64,000 nucleotides of DNA. Origin: Terrimonas pollutisoli (GTDB lineage Bacteria; Bacteroidota; Bacteroidia; Chitinophagales; Chitinophagaceae). Shown one piece after another: positions 43,321 to 52,497 of this stretch. The translations under genes were made by a program, and so were the position numbers. The stretch lies in NCBI RefSeq assembly GCF_029360765.1, contig NZ_JARKNA010000004.1, positions 372,001 through 436,000 on the forward strand, in the 5' to 3' direction. The notes under the pieces are model-generated. The model saw only the letters and a list, made by a program, of their open reading frames with translations, made no database searches and was not told the DNA's origin. Numbering within the stretch: position 1 is the stretch's first letter; the number at the start of each line of letters is the position of its first letter.

Positions 43321-44434
43321 TGATCATTCGTTGTTCCCCACAAGCGGCCTGCAGCATCAGACGTTCATAGTCGGCAATGTTTTTTTCTATGCTATATACG
43401 TTCCTGATTTTTTCGAGGTTGGATTTTTTTCTTTCCCAGACGGCGATATTGTTTTGCGGCGTGTCAATGATGGTTGACACTTCTTTTTCATTTGAAAAAT
43501 AATCGGCGCCTGCCTGTAATACGGCTTTATTGAAAATATTGTTATGGGCCGCGATATTGCACCCGCAAGCCATCGCTTCTAAAAGGGAAGGGTTGGTGCC
43601 GCCGACTGAGTGGCCATGAAAATAGCGGGTTGAATAATATCGAAGGTTGTTGAGTACATACTGATCATATATTGAACCAATAAACTTAACACCGCGGTTA
43701 TTGAATTTCCTGTTTAAATATTTTCCAAACTTATTGTTGGTGTTGCCAACGATCAGCAATGGGTGGGATTGCCCGGAGCCAAGAAAACCCCTCACGATCA
43801 TTTCAATATTATTTTCAGGCTCTATCCTCGCAACTAACAGGTGATATTGATTGGGAACAAGTTTATACCTGGCCGGAATGTCTTCATTTGGCTGGGAGAA
43901 GATATCTGCACCATAAGGAATGTACGCTGGGTTCCTGCCGTAGTTAGCCCAAAAATGATATTGCATTTGCGGGGAATCTGCAATAAGTACCTGGGCATTT
44001 TTGGCCGCCAGTGATTCAGCAAATTTTAAAAATCGCTTGGTAGGTTTATTGAATTTACTGCGCATCCATTCCATGCCATCTACGTTGAGCATGTTGATAG
44101 TTTTTTTGGGCCAGCGCCAATGCCAGATCGAATCGCTGGTATAGCCAAGATGCAGCAGAATGTCAAAATCTCTTTTACGGGAATCGTTGATACAATTGAG
44201 ATCATAGATGAACTGCCCAAAAGTGCCCAGTTTTGCTTCGGGGTCGGTGCAGTGAATGATCTGTACGCCGTTCCATTCATTTTCCTGGTAAGGATGCCTG
44301 CTTGAATTATAAACGAAAACTTCATGTCCTCTTTGTACAAGACCGGCTGAGAGATATTCCGCAAATTGTTCGAACCCTCCATAGTGATTGGGTATGCCCC
44401 GGGTGCCTAATATGCCGATTCTTAATTTTCGCAT
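43292..44434 (-). CDS. Glycosyltransferase with DUF1972 domain (rhamnosyltransferase-like)
   Basis: A 380-residue GT-B enzyme. The N-terminus GILGTRGIPNHYGGFEQFAE is the DUF1972 signature found in beta-1,4-rhamnosyltransferase-like enzymes of polysaccharide loci. The C-terminal donor domain includes LLVARIEPENNIEMI and GTNPSLLEAMACGCNIAAH. It overlaps the GT4 gene upstream by 13 bp. Rhamnose as donor is suggested by the family but not proven; no dTDP-rhamnose genes are in the window. Confidence 0.85.
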   Translation of the reverse strand: MRKLRIGILGTRGIPNHYGGFEQFAEYLSAGLVQRGHEVFVYNSSRHPYQENEWNGVQIIHCTDPEAKLGTFGQFIYDLNCINDSRKRDFDILLHLGYTSDSIWHWRWPKKTINMLNVDGMEWMRSKFNKPTKRFLKFAESLAAKNAQVLIADSPQMQYHFWANYGRNPAYIPYGADIFSQPNEDIPARYKLVPNQYHLLVARIEPENNIEMIVRGFLGSGQSHPLLIVGNTNNKFGKYLNRKFNNRGVKFIGSIYDQYVLNNLRYYSTRYFHGHSVGGTNPSLLEAMACGCNIAAHNNIFNKAVLQAGADYFSNEKEVSTIIDTPQNNIAVWERKKSNLEKIRNVYSIEKNIADYERLMLQAACGEQRMIIKPAAAKSV

Positions 44435-45510
44435 GGAGATATAATGGTTTGGTAAGCTTTTAAAGTGGTAGCCGCAGCCTGCTGCCAGGTGTAATGAAGC
44501 GATACTTTCTGCTGCAACTTTGGATTGAAATCGGTATGTGCGGCATGCGTTACTGCTGCATAAATTGATGCCGGATCACCGGGATCGCAATAGAAAGCAT
44601 CATCGTCAAAATATTCTTTGGTGAAGCCTTTTTCTGTCACAACAATATTGCATCCCATGGCGGCTGCTTCCAGCGAAGAAAGACCACAGGTCTCATGCCA
44701 GCTCGGCAGCACATGAACCTTTGCTTTTTTGTAATAACTGATCAATACATCAATTGGCACGCGGCCACAAAAAATAATATTATCAGCGGCTATCTTTTTA
44801 CACTCTTCATAGTAAGCTTGCTGATTGGGCGCCGGCAATCCCGTTAGTAGAACATTATAGTCCGTATGATTGAGGGCCCGGATCAGGTTAAGCTGATTTT
44901 TTCTCCCTTCTATTCTTGCAGCCGATAAAACCAGTTTGTTATCTTTTTTTATTCCGGGATCGAAGGAAAATAAAGAACTGTCAATGCCATTTGGCACTAC
45001 CCTGTATTGTTTCCGCACACCATATTGTTGTTCCAGTTTCCGGTATTCCGCTTCCGAATTAGGAAGAAGCAGTTTGGCTTTCTGTAAAATTTCCCGGATG
45101 CTTTTGGTCTGTCCTTTCCATAGATAAGACTTGCTTTGCAGACCGTCTTTTCGCAGCAGCCATCTTGCAATTGTCTTTATGTATTCATTTGCGGCTGAAG
45201 GAAACAGGCGTAGGATCAGCCCTGGCATCCCTTTACGATGATAGGTGTCATATTCAGTATAATCAACAAGGATGGTAGAAACAACGGCAGGTTTTGAGGC
45301 TTTTGAAATGTGCGATAAAATATCTGCCGGCCGGGTGATATTAAAGAAATGTACCAGGTCGTAACGGGAATAATCAATGGGCTCAGATGTCAAAAAAACA
45401 CTTACATCTACTCCCAACTGTTGCAGGAATTTTGCTGTTTGTAAAACCTGTTCCGTATCTCCACCAGGAACAGTATGCAGCGTGGATCGGGTAATAAATG
45501 CAATTTTCAT
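44422..45510 (-). CDS. Glycosyltransferase, GT-B fold (family 4)
   Basis: A 362-residue enzyme. The first domain opens MKIAFITRSTLHTVPGGDTEQ, the donor domain has VLSAARIEGRKNQLNLI, and the active block is LPSWHETCGLSSLEAAAMGCN with E-x7-E. It leads a two-gene unit with the DUF1972 enzyme and is the last gene on the right side of the glycan cluster. A 217-bp divergent gap separates it from the DUF1080 gene. Confidence 0.9.
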   Translation of the reverse strand: MKIAFITRSTLHTVPGGDTEQVLQTAKFLQQLGVDVSVFLTSEPIDYSRYDLVHFFNITRPADILSHISKASKPAVVSTILVDYTEYDTYHRKGMPGLILRLFPSAANEYIKTIARWLLRKDGLQSKSYLWKGQTKSIREILQKAKLLLPNSEAEYRKLEQQYGVRKQYRVVPNGIDSSLFSFDPGIKKDNKLVLSAARIEGRKNQLNLIRALNHTDYNVLLTGLPAPNQQAYYEECKKIAADNIIFCGRVPIDVLISYYKKAKVHVLPSWHETCGLSSLEAAAMGCNIVVTEKGFTKEYFDDDAFYCDPGDPASIYAAVTHAAHTDFNPKLQQKVSLHYTWQQAAATTLKAYQTIISPCEN

Positions 45511-45602
45511 TATTTATCCGGTAAGCTTACAGCAACTTTTCAGGTCAAATCGGATAAAGCTGGTAATAGGCTGCCTGTGATAAATAAAAATTATTCTGTC
45601 TT

Positions 45603-45660
45603 TGGGATTAACAGGATTAATAGGAGGATAAATTTTGACAATCTAAATATTTTGATCCTG
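45603..45660. repeat. Degenerate AATCCTGTTAATCC-like element
   Basis: The divergent gap contains GGGATTAACAGGATTAATAGG and, 40 bp on, GATCCTG, giving a loose CAGGAT/ATCCTG dyad. It resembles a short repeat common in Bacteroidota intergenic DNA. Weak by itself. Confidence 0.3.
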
Positions 45661-45727
45661 GCCATTTATTAAGATTGTATAGTAATTTTAGCCAAAACAT
45701 ATTTTTCAAAGCACTCTAACTATTGTT

Positions 45728-47083
45728 ATGCACAAAATGAAAGTTCTTTTAGTCTGCACCCTGCTTGTTACACTAAATGGTATGACACAAAACAGCCGAT
45801 GGCAAAAACTTTTTAACGGTAAGGACCTGCAGGGCTGGAAACAATTAAACGGGAAAGCAACCTATGAAGTGAAAAACGGAGAGATAGTAGGAACTACCGT
45901 GATGAACGAGCCCAATTCCTTTTTGGCTACCGAACAGGTTTATGGAAATTTTATTCTTGAGCTGGAGTTGTTGGTCGACACATCGATGAATTCCGGTATA
46001 CAAATAAGAAGCCTCAGTAAACCAGAATATCTAAACGGGAGGGTACATGGCTACCAGGTAGAAGTAGATCCCGCCAAAAGAGCCTGGAGCGGTGGTTTGT
46101 ATGATGAAGCAAGAAGAGGCTGGCTTTATCCATTAGAGTTAAATCCCGCCGCTAAAAAGGCCTTTAAAAACAATCAATGGAATAAATACCGGATAGAATG
46201 TATTGGTCATACCATTCGTACCTGGGTAAATGGTATCCCGGCTGCACATGTCGTAGATGCTGAAACAGCAGAAGGGTTTATTGCCTTGCAGGTACACAGC
46301 ATCAATCAACCGCAACAAGCTGGTAAACACATTCGCTGGAGAAATATCCGCATTCAAACAGAAGACCTGACGGCGACAGCTTACGATAATATTTATGTAG
46401 TGAATACCGTTCCCAACAATCTTTCATCGCAGGAGGCCAGGAATGGGTTTTCCTTATTGTGGGATGGAAAGACAAGTAATGGCTGGCGGGGAGCCTACAA
46501 AGAAAGTTTTCCGGAAAAAGGTTGGGCAATTAACAATGGTGAATTATCGGTGGAGAGGTCGGCTGGTGGCGAATCGACAAATGGTGGCGATATTGTAACG
46601 GAAAAAAAGTTCAGCGCATTTGAATTGAAATTTGATTTCAAATTAACGGAAGGAGCGAACAGTGGCGTAAAATATTTTGTGACCGAATCGGAAAATAATA
46701 AAGGTTCTGCCATCGGATTGGAATACCAGATTTTGGATGATGAGAAACATCCCGATGCAAAAATGGGTATCAATGGCAACCGGACCTTAGCTTCTCTGTA
46801 TGACCTGATCGCCTCTGATAAAAATCCTGCCGCAAGAAAAAAGATCGGAGAATGGAACCAGGGCATTATCAGGGTTTATCCTAATAATAACGTAGAGTAT
46901 TGGTTAAACGGTTATAAAGTTGTGAGCTATAAAAGAGGTTCGCCCGAATACCTGGCTCTTGTTGCCAAAAGCAAATACAAAGATTGGCCCAACTTCGGCA
47001 TGGCAAAAGAAGGAAGGATTCTTTTACAGGATCATGGCGACAATGTTTCTTTCAGAAGCATTAAGATCCGCACATTAAGATAG
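45728..47083 (+). CDS. Secreted protein with two DUF1080 (3-keto-disaccharide hydrolase-like) domains
   Basis: A 451-residue protein with a signal peptide (about 1-21) and two tandem DUF1080/PF06439 jelly-roll domains. Domain 1 (about 24-213) starts [16 protein letters not shown]; domain 2 (about 240-450) starts [16 protein letters not shown], and both carry the GGxY/G-IQ-type strands ([16 protein letters not shown]). The family includes enzymes acting on 3-keto-glycosides. A Gfo/Idh/MocA oxidoreductase gene follows, a pairing that fits C3 oxidation and cleavage of glycosides in the periplasm. The specific sugar is unknown. Confidence 0.88.
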   Translation: MHKMKVLLVCTLLVTLNGMTQNSRWQKLFNGKDLQGWKQLNGKATYEVKNGEIVGTTVMNEPNSFLATEQVYGNFILELELLVDTSMNSGIQIRSLSKPEYLNGRVHGYQVEVDPAKRAWSGGLYDEARRGWLYPLELNPAAKKAFKNNQWNKYRIECIGHTIRTWVNGIPAAHVVDAETAEGFIALQVHSINQPQQAGKHIRWRNIRIQTEDLTATAYDNIYVVNTVPNNLSSQEARNGFSLLWDGKTSNGWRGAYKESFPEKGWAINNGELSVERSAGGESTNGGDIVTEKKFSAFELKFDFKLTEGANSGVKYFVTESENNKGSAIGLEYQILDDEKHPDAKMGINGNRTLASLYDLIASDKNPAARKKIGEWNQGIIRVYPNNNVEYWLNGYKVVSYKRGSPEYLALVAKSKYKDWPNFGMAKEGRILLQDHGDNVSFRSIKIRTLR

Positions 47084-47230
47084 AACCACGAGTTATAGGA
47101 TTATGGAGGATGATGAGGAGGTGGAAGGCATCTCACTGGTCAGTCGAATTATTTATTATGTCAGTTTTCTTTTTTACAAGGAAAGATTTTAGAAAACTCA
47201 AAAAATATTTGTCCATTTTAAATTTCAATT

Positions 47231-48589
47231 ATGTCGGTAACACGTAGAAATTTTATCAGGCAGTCAGCAAAGGCTTCTGCCGCATTATATGCAGCTTCTT
47301 TGGGCTTTAGTGCCAAAAGCTATGGTAATATTATTGGCGCCAATGACAGGGTAAGGATTGGTGCAGTAGGTTTTTCTGATCGTTTCAGGCAGTCTTTATT
47401 TCCTTCTTTTTTAAACCACTATAAAGAATTGAATTTTGACCTGGTGGCTGTAAGTGATATCTGGAAATTGCGACGGGAGGAAGGACAGGCGTATTTGAAA
47501 GAAAAAATGGGTCACGATATTCAAGCCTGTGTAAATAATGATGAACTCTATCGTATCAAGGACCTGGATGCTGTGATTATCAGCACCGCCGATTTTCAAC
47601 ATGCATTGCATGCCATCGAAGCCGTGAAGGCTGGTAAAGATGTGTATGTTGAAAAACCATTTGCAGAAACGATGGAAGATAACCGGGCTGCACTAAAGGT
47701 GATCAAAGCATCTGATAGAATTATACAAGTAGGTTCACAACGCAGAAGCGGTGGCAACTACACTGCTGCGGCCGACTTTATACAATCCGGAAAGTTTGGA
47801 CCGGTTACCATGGTTGAATTGACCTGGAATGTAAATCAACCGGGTCGCTGGCGGAGACCGGCCTTGGTAGCCAAATGCAAAAAAGAAGATACGGACTGGA
47901 AACGGTTTTTACTGAATCGTCCCTTTGAAGAATGGGATCCACGCAAATATTTGGAGTATCGTTTATTCTGGCCCTATTCATCCGGCATGCCCGGTCAATG
48001 GATGAGTCACCAGATCGATACGGTGCATTGGTTTAGCGGTTTAAAACATCCACGCAGCGTGGTGGCCAATGGTGGTATTTATATGTGGAAAGATGGCAGG
48101 AGAAACTGGGACACCACTACTGCCGTATTTGACTATGGCCCGGAAAACGATAAGACGACCGGCTTCCAGGTTACCTTTAGTTCAAGAATGCATAATGGCG
48201 ATGAGAGACCTGCTGAAATTTATTACTCGAATGGTGGTGAGTTAAATCTTATTACCAATAAAGTATCACCGGCCGGAGGATTGGAGGAAAAACATGCAGC
48301 GGCGATGAACATGAAACCAAATCTGCTGCCTGAATCAGTATTGATAGATAAAACAGAAAAGGTAGTGGCTTCGGCGAATACTGGTGCAGATACGTTAACC
48401 AGTAATCACATGCGCAATTATATGGAATGCATTCGTAGCCGTAAGCAAACCAACGCACCGGTGGAGGCAGGATATAATCATTCCATCGCTACCATCATGA
48501 CAAATGCTGCCGTCAGAACAGGTGCTAAAGTAACCTTCGATGAAAAGACGCAGGAAGTAATGGCCAATGGTAAAGTATTTAAATACTAG
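47231..48589 (+). CDS. Gfo/Idh/MocA-family oxidoreductase, exported (Tat-like signal)
   Basis: A 452-residue NAD(P)-type oxidoreductase. It begins with a twin-arginine leader, TRRNFIRQSAKASAALYAASLG, so it is likely exported folded with its cofactor. The Rossmann part starts VRIGAVGFSDR (about 41), and the family's catalytic-region motif is VEKPFAETMEDN (about 138-149). The C-terminal domain is long, as in Bacteroidota members of the group. It sits 147 bp after the DUF1080 gene and probably oxidises or reduces the 3-keto sugar handled there. Confidence 0.9.
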   Translation: MSVTRRNFIRQSAKASAALYAASLGFSAKSYGNIIGANDRVRIGAVGFSDRFRQSLFPSFLNHYKELNFDLVAVSDIWKLRREEGQAYLKEKMGHDIQACVNNDELYRIKDLDAVIISTADFQHALHAIEAVKAGKDVYVEKPFAETMEDNRAALKVIKASDRIIQVGSQRRSGGNYTAAADFIQSGKFGPVTMVELTWNVNQPGRWRRPALVAKCKKEDTDWKRFLLNRPFEEWDPRKYLEYRLFWPYSSGMPGQWMSHQIDTVHWFSGLKHPRSVVANGGIYMWKDGRRNWDTTTAVFDYGPENDKTTGFQVTFSSRMHNGDERPAEIYYSNGGELNLITNKVSPAGGLEEKHAAAMNMKPNLLPESVLIDKTEKVVASANTGADTLTSNHMRNYMECIRSRKQTNAPVEAGYNHSIATIMTNAAVRTGAKVTFDEKTQEVMANGKVFKY

Positions 48590-48622
48590 TATTAAGTTAT
48601 TATACTTTGGCAGTCCCTATTC

Positions 48623-48682
48623 GGCTGTGAGCTTCGGGACTTCAATTTAGCTATCGAACTATCGGTCTCGAAGCTCATAGCC
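48623..48682. repeat. Long hairpin with 18-bp stem
   Basis: GGCTGTGAGCTTCGGGAC pairs with GTCTCGAAGCTCATAGCC over 18 positions, 16 Watson-Crick and two G-U in the RNA, around a 24-nt loop. No T tract follows. It lies between the oxidoreductase and PmoA-like genes and could be a transcript-stability hairpin or a repeat element. Confidence 0.7.
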
Positions 48683-48736
48683 CCAAGCTCGTGGCTTTAT
48701 TGAAACGACATTTTAAAATTGACATAACACCAGGTC

Positions 48737-49771
48737 ATGCAATTAATGAGAAAAACGATTTGGCTTTTGCTTTTGTCGCTGCCATTTTTTGCTTCAGCCC
48801 AAAAGGCATTTAAGATTGTTGAACAGAAACACAAAAAGCAGGTTGATATTTTATTTGATGGAAAGCTGCTGACTTCCTATTGCTACTATGATTCGAGTTT
48901 CAAGCCAATACTGTTTCCCGTGAATACGGTGGATGGTATAACCGTGACCCGCGGTTATCCGTTTCAACCTGTTGCAGGTGAAAGAACAGATCATCCGCAT
49001 CATACAGGAATTTGGCTGAATTACGAATCGGTCAACGGGCTGGATTTCTGGAACAATTCAACAGCGATTGCACCGGAAAAAAGAAATCACTACGGAACCA
49101 TTGTTCATAATAACATAGTAGATAAAAAGGTCAACGGGAATACTGCTACCCTTGCAACATCAGCGTTATGGAAAAGACCGGATGGAAAGATTTTATTGAA
49201 TGAACAAACAACTTTTCACTTCAGCGTCCGCGGCAATAATTTTATCATTGACCGTACAACTCAGTTAACGGCTAAAGATACAACAGTAGTTTTTAAAGAT
49301 GTAAAAGATGGCATATTTGCTATTCGTGTTGCCCGTGAATTGGAGATGCCTTCCAGAGAAGCTTCCAGTTTTGTAGACGATAAAGGAAATATTACCACTG
49401 TTACTGCTTCTGATAAAAATGTTACGGGAATGTATTATGCCAGTAACGGTTTAAAAGGTGATTCGGTCTGGAGCAGCAAAGGCAAATGGGCTGTGCTTAC
49501 CGGAGAAAAAGATGGTAAAAATATTACTGTGGGCATTATCGATCATCCAGCAAACATTGGTTATCCCGCTTATTGGCATGCCAGGGGTTATGGTCTCTTT
49601 GCCATTAATACCCTGGGCAGAAAAGTATTTAGCAAAGGCGCTGAGGAGTTAAACTTTTCGCTGGCTCCGAAAAAGTCAGTGATTTTTCGTTACCGGGTGG
49701 TAATCGCTTCCGGTTCAAAATTGAGCACTGAGCAAATGAATAAGCTTAGCGATGAGTTTGCGAAAAAGTAA
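48737..49771 (+). CDS. PmoA-like (DUF6807) secreted protein
   Basis: A 344-residue protein with a signal peptide ending near FASAQ. The mature part matches the Bacteroidota PmoA-like/DUF6807 family: TSYCYYDSSFKPILFPVNT, then RTDHPHHTGIWL with a His-rich site, and HARGYGLFAINTLG near the end. The methane-oxygenase name is historical; no evidence for methane oxidation exists. In this group it often lies near DUF1080 and Gfo/Idh/MocA genes, as here, suggesting sugar catabolism. An internal ATG (M4) could also be the start. Confidence 0.85.
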   Translation: MQLMRKTIWLLLLSLPFFASAQKAFKIVEQKHKKQVDILFDGKLLTSYCYYDSSFKPILFPVNTVDGITVTRGYPFQPVAGERTDHPHHTGIWLNYESVNGLDFWNNSTAIAPEKRNHYGTIVHNNIVDKKVNGNTATLATSALWKRPDGKILLNEQTTFHFSVRGNNFIIDRTTQLTAKDTTVVFKDVKDGIFAIRVARELEMPSREASSFVDDKGNITTVTASDKNVTGMYYASNGLKGDSVWSSKGKWAVLTGEKDGKNITVGIIDHPANIGYPAYWHARGYGLFAINTLGRKVFSKGAEELNFSLAPKKSVIFRYRVVIASGSKLSTEQMNKLSDEFAKK

Positions 49772-49816
49772 CGCGGTTTCTATAGTTTCCCGGCGTATTC
49801 ACGGTTAAGTTTATTT

Positions 49817-49902
49817 GAAACACAAAGTCACGGAGACACAGGGATACAGGAAAATAAAAGATAAATCTCCCTCATTCTGTGTCTTGGTGCCTCCGTGGTT
49901 CA
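49817..49902. repeat. Palindromic CACGGAGACACAG-type intergenic repeat
   Basis: An imperfect inverted repeat: CGGAG and CACAG (49831-49841) pair with CTGTG (49877-49881) and CTCCG (49891-49895). The sequence resembles the cacagagacacggagg family of elements scattered in many Bacteroidota genomes. It lies after the PmoA-like gene and ahead of the convergent DinB gene, so it may also end transcription. Confidence 0.6.
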
Positions 49903-49985
49903 ATATTCCGTGCTGGATTTTGCCACACCTGATTTGCGTTACCCCATGTCTTTACGAGAAAATACTTTTAAGACAGCTTTTTTCT

Positions 49986-50486
49986 TTATCTCTCCCAGAA
50001 TGGGGGCGGATCTATTCCGAGTGTTCGCAGGTACACATATCCCTGTCCGCGGTGGTGTATTTCGTTGTCAATAAAATATAGAATAACCCAATAAACGGGC
50101 CCTTCATATTGACCAAAGGCCAGCGTGGTTTCCTGGAAACGTCGTGGCGTAATTTTTGGCCATAATTCGTTCAGCATGTCTGTTGTTTCATCCCACAACT
50201 GCAGCAATTCGGCTTTCGTCGCAGGTTTGTGTTCGCCATCATTAAAAGGTTTCCACTCGTTGGTCACTATACCGCGAATACCGGGTGCGGCCATCGACAG
50301 CATCTCCAGCGCCAATTCGGAAAAAGGTCGCATGCCGCCAACTGAATAATTAAATAATTCTTTTTCTGGAAAGGCCTCTATCATTTTCCTGGTCAGCCTG
50401 CGGTGACCCTGCCAGTGATTCAAAAGTGCCTCTGCTGTAATAGCTGCATCAATAACGTTAGTCTTTTCTGCGATGGTATTTTCCAT
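49986..50486 (-). CDS. DinB-family four-helix protein
   Basis: A 166-residue DinB/YfiT-like protein, four helices, with the closing FIDNEIHHRGQGYVYLR motif. The usual metal-binding histidines are only partly kept: H145 remains, but N141 stands where the HxxxH pair normally has its first His, and helix 2 (ELALEMLSM) has none. It may therefore not bind metal in the classical way. Relatives act in thiol transfer, but the role here is unknown. It is transcribed convergently to the PmoA-like gene and divergently from the Ada-like gene. Confidence 0.82.
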   Translation of the reverse strand: MENTIAEKTNVIDAAITAEALLNHWQGHRRLTRKMIEAFPEKELFNYSVGGMRPFSELALEMLSMAAPGIRGIVTNEWKPFNDGEHKPATKAELLQLWDETTDMLNELWPKITPRRFQETTLAFGQYEGPVYWVILYFIDNEIHHRGQGYVYLRTLGIDPPPFWER

Positions 50487-50673
50487 ATGTACCTGTTTAT
50501 GGGTTTAAATTTTGTTTGATAGCACAAAGAAAATATCAGTTACTGACAACCCTATGGCAGTGCTAATTTTGCTGAATCACTTTTTATAATTTCTACAGAT
50601 AATAGTTAGCAAGATTCGGGTAGGCAAAGGATGTTTGCCAGTTTAGTTTTGCCCTGAACTAAAAAGGAATAAA

Positions 50674-51522
50674 ATGAAAGAGCAGGATATAACCAATTAC
50701 GACCGGATTGCTGAAGCAATAAGTTATATTAAAGAAAACTTTAAATCGCAACCGGGGTTAGATGAGATCGCTGAAAAAATTCATTTAAGCAGTTTTCATT
50801 TTCAGCGGATGTTCACGGATTGGGCGGGTGTGAGTCCGAAGAAATTTTTGCAATACCTGACCATTGAACATGCAAAAAAAATGTTGCAGCAACAACAGGC
50901 AAGCATTTTCGATACAGCATTTGAAACAGGATTGTCTGGAACCGGTCGCCTGCATGACCTGTTTATTAATATAGAAGGTATGACCCCGGGTGAATATAAA
51001 AATGGCGGCGAAAACTTATCCATTAATTACAGCTTCGCCGAAAGCCCGTTTGGAAATATCCTTGTTGCGTCTACGGTTAAAGGGATTTGTCATATGGCGT
51101 TTGCAGATGATGAAGCAGCTGCTTTTGAAGCGTTGCAACAAGTTTTTCCTAATGCGCAGTATCATCAAAGGGTTGATTTGATACAGCAAAACGCATTGTT
51201 CATTTTTACCCATGACTGGAAAAAGTTGAACCAGGTGAAGCTGCATCTCAAAGGAACAGCCTTTCAAATAAAAGTATGGGAAGCCTTATTGAAAATCCCA
51301 ATGGGACAGTTGTCAACCTATGGCAATATTGCAAAACATTTACAGAATCCCAATGCGTCGAGAGCCGTCGGCACTGCTGTCGGTGACAATCCTGTGGCTT
51401 TTCTCATTCCCTGTCACCGGGTGATTCAATCAACGGGAGTCATTGGTCAGTATCATTGGGGAAGCGTTCGTAAGACAGCTATGATAGGATGGGAGGCTGC
51501 CCAAACTGAAGGGGATAATTGA
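50674..51522 (+). CDS. AraC-type HTH fused to O6-methylguanine-DNA methyltransferase (Ada C-terminal part)
   Basis: A 282-residue regulator and repair enzyme. Residues about 10-108 are an AraC HTH pair (LDEIAEKIHLSSFHFQRMF and GLSGTGRLHDLFINIEGMTP). Residues 118-282 are an MGMT with the acceptor motif IPCHRVI (C247), which takes the methyl from O6-methylguanine. The E. coli Ada zinc/phosphotriester N-terminal domain is missing here but is encoded by the next small gene. It probably activates the operon it heads, which also contains alkB. Confidence 0.92.
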   Translation: MKEQDITNYDRIAEAISYIKENFKSQPGLDEIAEKIHLSSFHFQRMFTDWAGVSPKKFLQYLTIEHAKKMLQQQQASIFDTAFETGLSGTGRLHDLFINIEGMTPGEYKNGGENLSINYSFAESPFGNILVASTVKGICHMAFADDEAAAFEALQQVFPNAQYHQRVDLIQQNALFIFTHDWKKLNQVKLHLKGTAFQIKVWEALLKIPMGQLSTYGNIAKHLQNPNASRAVGTAVGDNPVAFLIPCHRVIQSTGVIGQYHWGSVRKTAMIGWEAAQTEGDN

Positions 51523-51526
51523 GCAG

Positions 51527-51772
51527 GTGGAAAAACATTCCAATATAAGTGATGCTGAATTGAGAACACTTATACGCAACCATTCAATTTTGTTGGGTGG
51601 AAATAGCCAACTAAAAATATTTGGTAAGTTAAATTGCCGGTCTGGTAAACGAATGAAAAAAATAAACAGAGTTTTCTTTGCTTCAAAACAAGAGGCAATT
51701 GAGCAAGGGTACAGGCCCTGCGGTCATTGTATGAACAAAGAATATAAAGCTTGGAAAAATGGAACTATTTAA
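51527..51772 (+). CDS. Free-standing Ada metal-binding domain-like protein
   Basis: An 81-residue protein resembling the N-terminal Ada domain: FGKLNCRSGKRMKKINRVFF and GYRPCGHCM. Ada uses four cysteines (38, 42, 69, 72 in E. coli); here C37, C65 and C68 are kept, but the position matching C42 is Lys (K41). The start is a GTG at 51527, 4 bp after the MGMT stop. It overlaps alkB by 14 bp. A role in sensing or handling methylated DNA is likely but altered. Confidence 0.8.
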   Translation: MEKHSNISDAELRTLIRNHSILLGGNSQLKIFGKLNCRSGKRMKKINRVFFASKQEAIEQGYRPCGHCMNKEYKAWKNGTI

Positions 51773-52367
51773 ACGTGATCCTACACAAAATTTATTGCCT
51801 TACGAAGGAATGGTCAATTATTATGGCCGGGTTTTAAACCAGGCACAGGCTGATTATTTCCTGCATGAGTTGCTGGACCATATTACATGGAAAAACGATG
51901 AAGCCGTAATCTTTGGCAGACATATCATCACCCGGAGAAAAGTGGCCTGGTATGGAGACAAGGATTTTTCATATACTTATTCCAATATAACCCGGCAGGC
52001 CTTGGCCTGGACAGAAGATCTGAGAAAACTAAAAACAATTGTTGAGGAATTAACCGAAACAGTCTTTAATTCCTGCCTGCTTAATTTATACCATAATGGT
52101 GATGAAGGCATGGCCTGGCATAGTGATGATGAAAAATCATTAGGCAAGGATTCCGCTATTGCTTCATTCAGTTTTGGAGAAGAAAGAAGATTTTCCTTTC
52201 GTCATAAAAAAAGTAAAGAAACAATTTCGTTGTTGCTGGAACACGGTAGCCTGCTGGTGATGAAAGGCGCCACACAAACAAACTGGCTGCACAGTTTGCC
52301 AAAATCAAAAAAGATAGCGGGACCAAGAGTAAACCTGACGTTTCGTACTATGCTGGCCGGGGAATAG
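51759..52367 (+). CDS. alkB: AlkB-like 2-oxoglutarate/Fe(II) dioxygenase
   Basis: Oxidatively removes methyl groups from 1-methyladenine and 3-methylcytosine in DNA or RNA. In this 202-residue protein the Fe ligands are H121, D123 and H178, and the 2-oxoglutarate-binding arginines are R190 and R196 in GPRVNLTFR. The substrate-side YHNGDEGMAWHSD is typical. The start overlaps the Ada-domain gene by 14 bp, completing a three-gene alkylation-repair operon. Confidence 0.94.
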   Translation: MELFKRDPTQNLLPYEGMVNYYGRVLNQAQADYFLHELLDHITWKNDEAVIFGRHIITRRKVAWYGDKDFSYTYSNITRQALAWTEDLRKLKTIVEELTETVFNSCLLNLYHNGDEGMAWHSDDEKSLGKDSAIASFSFGEERRFSFRHKKSKETISLLLEHGSLLVMKGATQTNWLHSLPKSKKIAGPRVNLTFRTMLAGE

Positions 52368-52497
52368 TGGTTCCCAGGCATTTTCATTTTAGTTAAAATT
52401 GGTAAAGTATCAGTTATTTTATCCTCATACACTTGCTGATCGTAACAGTAGATTTGCAATAAGCTGTAGTAAATTGTATGAATAAATTACCTGATCA

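Noticed and set aside
48623..48682. Intrinsic terminator of the Gfo/Idh/MocA gene
   Set aside because: Stem is strong but no T tract follows on either side.
48737..49771. Methane monooxygenase subunit
   Set aside because: The PmoA name of this family is historical; the protein is a secreted soluble protein with no membrane helices of particulate methane monooxygenase.
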